Part shown: in pieces, positions 34,214 through 37,341 of the stretch
How positions within the stretch are numbered: position 1 is the stretch's first letter
Layout of the letters: the number at the start of each line of letters is the position of its first letter
Assembly: GCA_021790195.1 (NCBI GenBank)
Contig: JAJYIF010000032.1
Span: 1-37,341, forward strand
Direction of reading: 5' to 3'
DNA: 37,341 nucleotides
Source: Nitrospirota bacterium
GTDB taxonomy: Bacteria > Nitrospirota > Thermodesulfovibrionia > Thermodesulfovibrionales > UBA9159
Notes under the pieces: generated by a model
Databases searched by the model: none
What the model was told of the DNA's origin: nothing
The model's input: only the letters and a program-made list of their open reading frames with translations
Program-made: the position numbers and the translations under genes

Positions 34214-34312
34214 GTCACCCTGAATTCATTTCAGCGTTTCACACTATTTGACTTGCCGGATGCTGTTCTCCTCAGCGAATCCGCCGGGGGCGGAAAACAA
34301 GTTCAACATGAC
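34214..34312. repeat. 99-bp palindrome-ended repeat after the Ehr operon
   Basis: The left end GTCACCCTGAATTCATTTC (34214-34232) is matched in inverted form at the right end, AAACAAGTTCAACATGAC (34295-34312), whose reverse complement is GTCATGTTGAACTTGTTT. The ends are imperfect but similar over about 18 bases. Elements of this type, with CTGAA-TTCA ends, are dispersed in many bacterial genomes. It sits where a terminator is expected and may serve as one. Confidence 0.6.
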
Positions 34313-34451
34313 ATTTCTTTGCATACCTGCAAAATATGCTCCTGATTTTCTCAGTTATGCAAATCTCTTCCCCATAAACATTCCGTTATTTCAATGAGTT
34401 AGGTCTGGCATGAAACCTGCCTATATTACTGATATGGAAGAGGGGAATGAG

Positions 34452-34754
34452 ATGAAGCCAGACAAGAAATCAAGGAGGAAGACATATGCAGGAGCCGGGA
34501 CAGGCATCGTGCTTTTTGCGATAAAAGGACTTCTGCCCGGCTCTTTCCTCGGCGGGGTCATAGGGCTGAATATAGCAAGAAGTCTTCTCGGGACGCCTGC
34601 GGGTTCGATGCTCCTGCCGAGATTCATAGTCGGTCTTTTTATGTTGATAGGCGTTTTGATCTCTGGCATCATCTTCATCGCGGGGTCCACGGCAGCAGTA
34701 TGGCTTATCGGATTTGCGATGAGTCCACTGAAAATGGTGCGGAGATCAAGGTGA
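34452..34754 (+). CDS. Small membrane protein, function unknown
   Basis: 100 residues with a basic start (MKPDKKSRRKTY) and two hydrophobic segments, about 15-42 and 54-85, rich in Gly and Ile. The ATG at 34452 is chosen over one at 34410, because AGAGGGG lies 6 bases upstream. No family was recognised. It stands alone, after the palindromic repeat and before a long non-coding gap. Confidence 0.6.
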   Translation: MKPDKKSRRKTYAGAGTGIVLFAIKGLLPGSFLGGVIGLNIARSLLGTPAGSMLLPRFIVGLFMLIGVLISGIIFIAGSTAAVWLIGFAMSPLKMVRRSR

Positions 34755-35229
34755 GGAAGTAGGCGGCAGAACAGTCAATGAGCCGCTGAGTCCATACCGG
34801 GCTCTGGCTGCTGATGCGGGTCTTTCGTGCGCGATATCATCTCGTGCTCGACACGGATAATGGAGAATCTAGGTTTTTTTTGAAAAGACCGCCGACGTTC
34901 GGGACATCATGCAGTTCATAAGAAGGGCAAAGATCGATTACGGATACGAGATAGAATCCTCTATTCTCGAGAGAATGCAGCCCTCGGCGTAAGCATTCCT
35001 GACCGGAGTCGCTGGATTCTGCTCCTGACGGAAAGGCTGTCTCACACTGAATGCCAAAGAGCCTCCTTGTCTTTAAGAGGTTCAACATATTATCATTAAA
35101 TCTTCAGAGGTGCTCGTCCCCGCGGTTTAAGAAATCACGGCAGCAGTTTTCAGAGTTCGACACGGCGCGATCTGAAATGGCGCCAGGAATTATACCTCCC
35201 TTGAAAGGACAAAAACGTCGTCTCAAGTT
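34755..35229. other. Long gap with a possible gene remnant
   Basis: No intact gene is supported here. Part of it (34790-34992) reads as a short frame broken at a run of eight T. The remainder to 35229 shows no coding, promoter or terminator signal I trust. Confidence 0.45.
34790..34992 (+). pseudogene. Possible small gene broken at a T8 run
   Basis: From about 34814 a frame reads MRVFRARYHLVLDTDNGESR up to a T8 run at 34874-34881. After a +1 change there, another frame continues with FEKTADVRDIMQFIRRAKID and ends in a TAA at 34990-34992. The composition looks protein-like on both sides. It could be a real frameshift, a sequencing error in the T run, or chance. No family was recognised and no ribosome site is seen. 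Confidence 0.25.
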
Positions 35230-36123
35230 ATGAGAGCAGTACGATTATTGGCAGGGTCTTTGCGGAGCAGGGCGGCTGTCTTGATTGCAAGACTCTTTTC
35301 TTTCTCCATATTAGGCATCAGGCTGATCACGTTCCTTTTGTTGCCGGTTGAGATCGTCCGATGCATGCGCTCATGGCCCTGGGTCGTAAGGTTCGGAGAG
35401 ATGTTTCTTCCGGGACAGAGCGCATTAGGAAACCTGCTCAGGTATCATCTGGCGCAGTCCGATCAGGCCGCCTGGTCGGCGCTGGTGCATAATGCGTGGG
35501 ACCATGCGCTCAAATACAATGATTTCAGCAGCATTGACGATATCAGAAGAATTGTGGACCGGGGCAAGGGAATGCTCCTTCTCGGTATGCACTACGGAGC
35601 TTTCTTCGGGGGGTACGTGCTTTATCAGAGCGGGCTGAATCCCGCAATCCTGGCCAATCAGGTCAATGTCCCCGACCTCCCTCGGGCGCCCCTCAGAAAG
35701 TTTCTGGCGAACGAATATGTTTTCAGGGGCTCCTATGATGGCATTGCGAAGGCAGGCTACGGCGAGCGGCGGTTTGTCTCGATGATGCTGGCCCGCAGGC
35801 CCGGCATGATAATAATTGATGGGATTGCTGAAGCAAACTTCATTCTTGCGAAATGCCTCGGCGTCGATTACCCGATTGTGATTTTTCCTTTCAAACTTGC
35901 CATTGCGCATGACTTTCCCGTCGCGATCATGTGGTTTTCAAAAATTAAGGGCAAAGGATACAAATTGAATATCAGGGAGATCACTTTCAGCACTGTTGAA
36001 GAAGGGGCGGCCCAATATGCCGCCCTTCTCGATCAAATTGTGAGAGCCGACCCTTTCCTCTGGTTCTATGGACCGGATTTTGCGAGCTACTGTGACCGTA
36101 TCGCAGGGAAAGCCGTACGATAA
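35230..36123 (+). CDS. LpxL/HtrB-like acyltransferase
   Basis: 297 residues. The layout matches the lysophospholipid/lipid A acyltransferase family: an N-terminal membrane segment (about 15-40), then GKGMLLLGMHYGAFFGGYVL near 116-135 with the catalytic histidine of the H-x4-D/E motif, here HYGAFF without the usual acidic residue at the expected spot. SYDGIAKAGY and ARRPGMIIIDGIAE, then VIFPFKLAIAHDFPVAIMWF, follow as in relatives. The missing acidic residue may mean altered chemistry or loss of activity. ATG at 35230 has a weak ribosome site. It ends four bases before the CRISPR array. Confidence 0.72.
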   Translation: MRAVRLLAGSLRSRAAVLIARLFSFSILGIRLITFLLLPVEIVRCMRSWPWVVRFGEMFLPGQSALGNLLRYHLAQSDQAAWSALVHNAWDHALKYNDFSSIDDIRRIVDRGKGMLLLGMHYGAFFGGYVLYQSGLNPAILANQVNVPDLPRAPLRKFLANEYVFRGSYDGIAKAGYGERRFVSMMLARRPGMIIIDGIAEANFILAKCLGVDYPIVIFPFKLAIAHDFPVAIMWFSKIKGKGYKLNIREITFSTVEEGAAQYAALLDQIVRADPFLWFYGPDFASYCDRIAGKAVR

Positions 36124-36127
36124 GATG

Positions 36128-37226
36128 ATTTCAATTCCATAGTGGTTCGATTAAAGGAACCCTAACGGCCTATGGGCAGGAGATGACGAGGCAATTTCAA
36201 TTCCACAGTGGTTCGATTAAAGGATGTCCTCAGAGGCAAGGAAATCAAAAATCTCTATGATTTCAATTCCACAGTGGTTCGATTAAAGGTTGTAATGATT
36301 GCAGATATTGACGGTGACATATTTTGATTTCAATTCCACAGTGGTTCGATTAAAGGTTGTAATGATTGCAGATATTGACGGTGACATATTTTGATTTCAA
36401 TTCCACAGTGGTTCGATTAAAGGAGATACCCGCGTCGTCGATTGTACCCACACCACAATCATTTCAATTCCACAGTGGTTCGATTAAAGGAACTGCGTGT
36501 TGTTCTGTGCAAGGTCGGCCTGTTTAAATTTCAATTCCACAGTGGTTCGATTAAAGGACGACAATGCCCGAAGGGATCTCGACCAGACATATTTCAATTT
36601 CAATTCCACAGTGGTTCGATTAAAGGGCTTGGCCCGTGGATGGGTCAGCTATCACTATTAACAATTTCAATTCCACAGTGGTTCGATTAAAGGCTGAATT
36701 GTAGGCGAAATCGAAGACCATCACATCTAAATTTCAATTCCACAGTGGTTCGATTAAAGGCCGCTGATTACGGACGATGACCTGAAGGACATATCGATTT
36801 CAATTCCACAGTGGTTCGATTAAAGGGCCGTACTTGTCGGCACTATAATCCCCGAGAACATCATTTCAATTCCACAGTGGTTCGATTAAAGGGATCACAG
36901 AAGGGTCGAAGAATACGCCATGCAGAAGAATTTCAATTCCACAGTGGTTCGATTAAAGGTGTGTCTGTCTAGGACGAGAGTCAATAGTTATATCGATTTC
37001 AATTCCACAGTGGTTCGATTAAAGGCGCATGTGTTCTTAGTGCGTGTCATGTGTTCCTCACAATTTCAATTCCACAGTGGTTCGATTAAAGGACTCCACA
37101 AGTTCCCTATACACTGCCGTGCTTTCGTAATTTCAATTCCACAGTGGTTCGATTAAAGGGAGCGTTATAAATCTGTCCTGCAGCTACGAGCCCACAATTT
37201 CAATTCCACAGTGGTTCGATTAAAGG
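36128..37226 (-). CRISPR. CRISPR array, 17 repeats and 16 spacers
   Basis: The 30-bp repeat begins ATTTCAATTCCACAGTGG and ends GATTAAAGG on the plus strand. Repeats start at 36128, 36194, 36260, 36327, 36394, 36461, 36528, 36597, 36664, 36731, 36797, 36863, 36930, 36996, 37063, 37130 and 37197. Spacers are 36-39 bp. On the minus strand the repeat ends in ATTGAAAT, the usual 5' handle of type I-B and III crRNAs, so transcription should run leftwards and the leader lie at the right. The left-most repeat has one change (C to T at 36140), as expected for the old end. Spacers 3 and 4 are identical. No cas gene is in the window. Confidence 0.97.
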
Positions 37227-37247
37227 ATGGAGCGACAATCTGAGAGG
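37227..37247. other. 21-bp stub between last repeat and insertion sequence
   Basis: This stub lies between the last repeat and the inferred end of an insertion sequence. It is either the first part of a cut spacer or the start of the leader. It is not AT-rich, which favours spacer or a very short leader stub. Sequence to the right of the element would settle it. Confidence 0.5.
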
Positions 37248-37341
37248 TGGACCCCAATGGTTGGACAGTTTTGGGGCTGAATTAAGGTGGAAACCACCTG
37301 TCTTCATGCCGCCAGTTTTACCGGGATGCCGGGACGTGGCA
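37248..37341 (-). mobile_element. End of an IS3-family-like insertion sequence (partial)
   Basis: The edge starts TGGACCCCAATGGTTGGACA, similar to terminal inverted repeats of IS3-family (IS150-like) elements. A minus-strand reading frame ends just inside it at 37304, as is usual for the transposase. Only one end is in the window, so target duplication and family cannot be checked. Confidence 0.65.
37304..37341 (-). CDS. C-terminal end of probable transposase (partial)
   Basis: The last residues read PRPGIPVKLAA and then TGA (37306-37304). Only about 12 residues are visible. The call rests on position, 56 bases inside the inferred element end, and on orientation, not on motifs. The frame could be something else. 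Confidence 0.4.
   Translation of the reverse strand, partial: PRPGIPVKLAA

Noticed and set aside
36442-37156. Short open frames with repeated FNSTVVRLK and QFHSGSIKG peptides
   Set aside because: They are translations of CRISPR repeats, not proteins.

Overview
The window looks like bacterial chromosome from a Gram-negative, probably anaerobic lineage. It has a Wza-type outer-membrane exporter, several lipobox proteins, an LpxL-like acyltransferase, an Ehr/hydrogenase-4-like membrane complex and a haem-c sensor kinase. I lean to Nitrospirota (Thermodesulfovibrionia-like) or a deltaproteobacterial relative. This is inferred from gene style and was not tested by phylogeny. No rRNA or tRNA gene was seen.

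Layout, left to right. (1) 1-3775: an accessory patch. A large minus-strand protein joins a PD-(D/E)xK-type nuclease domain to a P-loop NTPase and looks like a defence protein. It has its own good promoter and, further upstream, a pair of similar dyad sites. (2) 3776-8601: housekeeping genes on the plus strand: scpA, rplI, dnaB, a mobA-like gene, tatA and alr, the last five tightly packed and often overlapping. (3) 8701-10182: a three-gene envelope set: a PA2779-like membrane protein, a PA2778-like C39 peptidase lipoprotein and a TPR lipoprotein. (4) 10188-11921: minus-strand stress genes (OsmC, a double UspA) and a 25-residue Lys/Cys-rich mini-gene with a near-consensus promoter. (5) 12033-20972: a minus-strand exopolysaccharide locus: fecR-like gene, terminator, wza-like exporter, Wzc-type tyrosine kinase, TPR/carbohydrate-binding-like protein, J-domain/NTF2-like membrane protein, O-antigen ligase/polymerase and CpsB-type PHP phosphatase. 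No glycosyltransferase lies in it. (6) 21069-23986: two small envelope proteins, then leuC (without leuD) and long-form hisG. (7) 24033-26882: a PhnD-like periplasmic binding protein and a histidine kinase whose periplasmic loop carries a CxxCH haem-c motif. (8) 26939-34174: six genes related to hydrogenase-4/complex I. The large subunit has lost three of its four nickel-binding cysteines, which places the set with the energy-converting hydrogenase-related (Ehr) complexes and not with true hydrogenases. (9) 34214-37341: a palindromic repeat, a small membrane protein, a possible frameshifted remnant, an LpxL-like acyltransferase, a 17-repeat CRISPR array without cas genes in view, and the end of an IS3-like insertion sequence 21 bp beyond the last repeat.

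How parts work together: the kinase, CpsB phosphatase and Wza-like exporter form a phosphorylation-controlled capsule/EPS export system. The PhnD-like protein and the haem kinase probably form one signalling unit. The Ehr genes would build a membrane complex with ion-pumping modules and an iron-sulphur small subunit, but with an unknown electron donor and acceptor.

The best candidates for new biology are the Ehr complex, the nuclease-NTPase with its dyad pair, the haem-c kinase/PhnD pair, the J-domain EPS protein, the 25-residue mini-gene and the recurrent 4 x 7-bp repeats in or next to genes.
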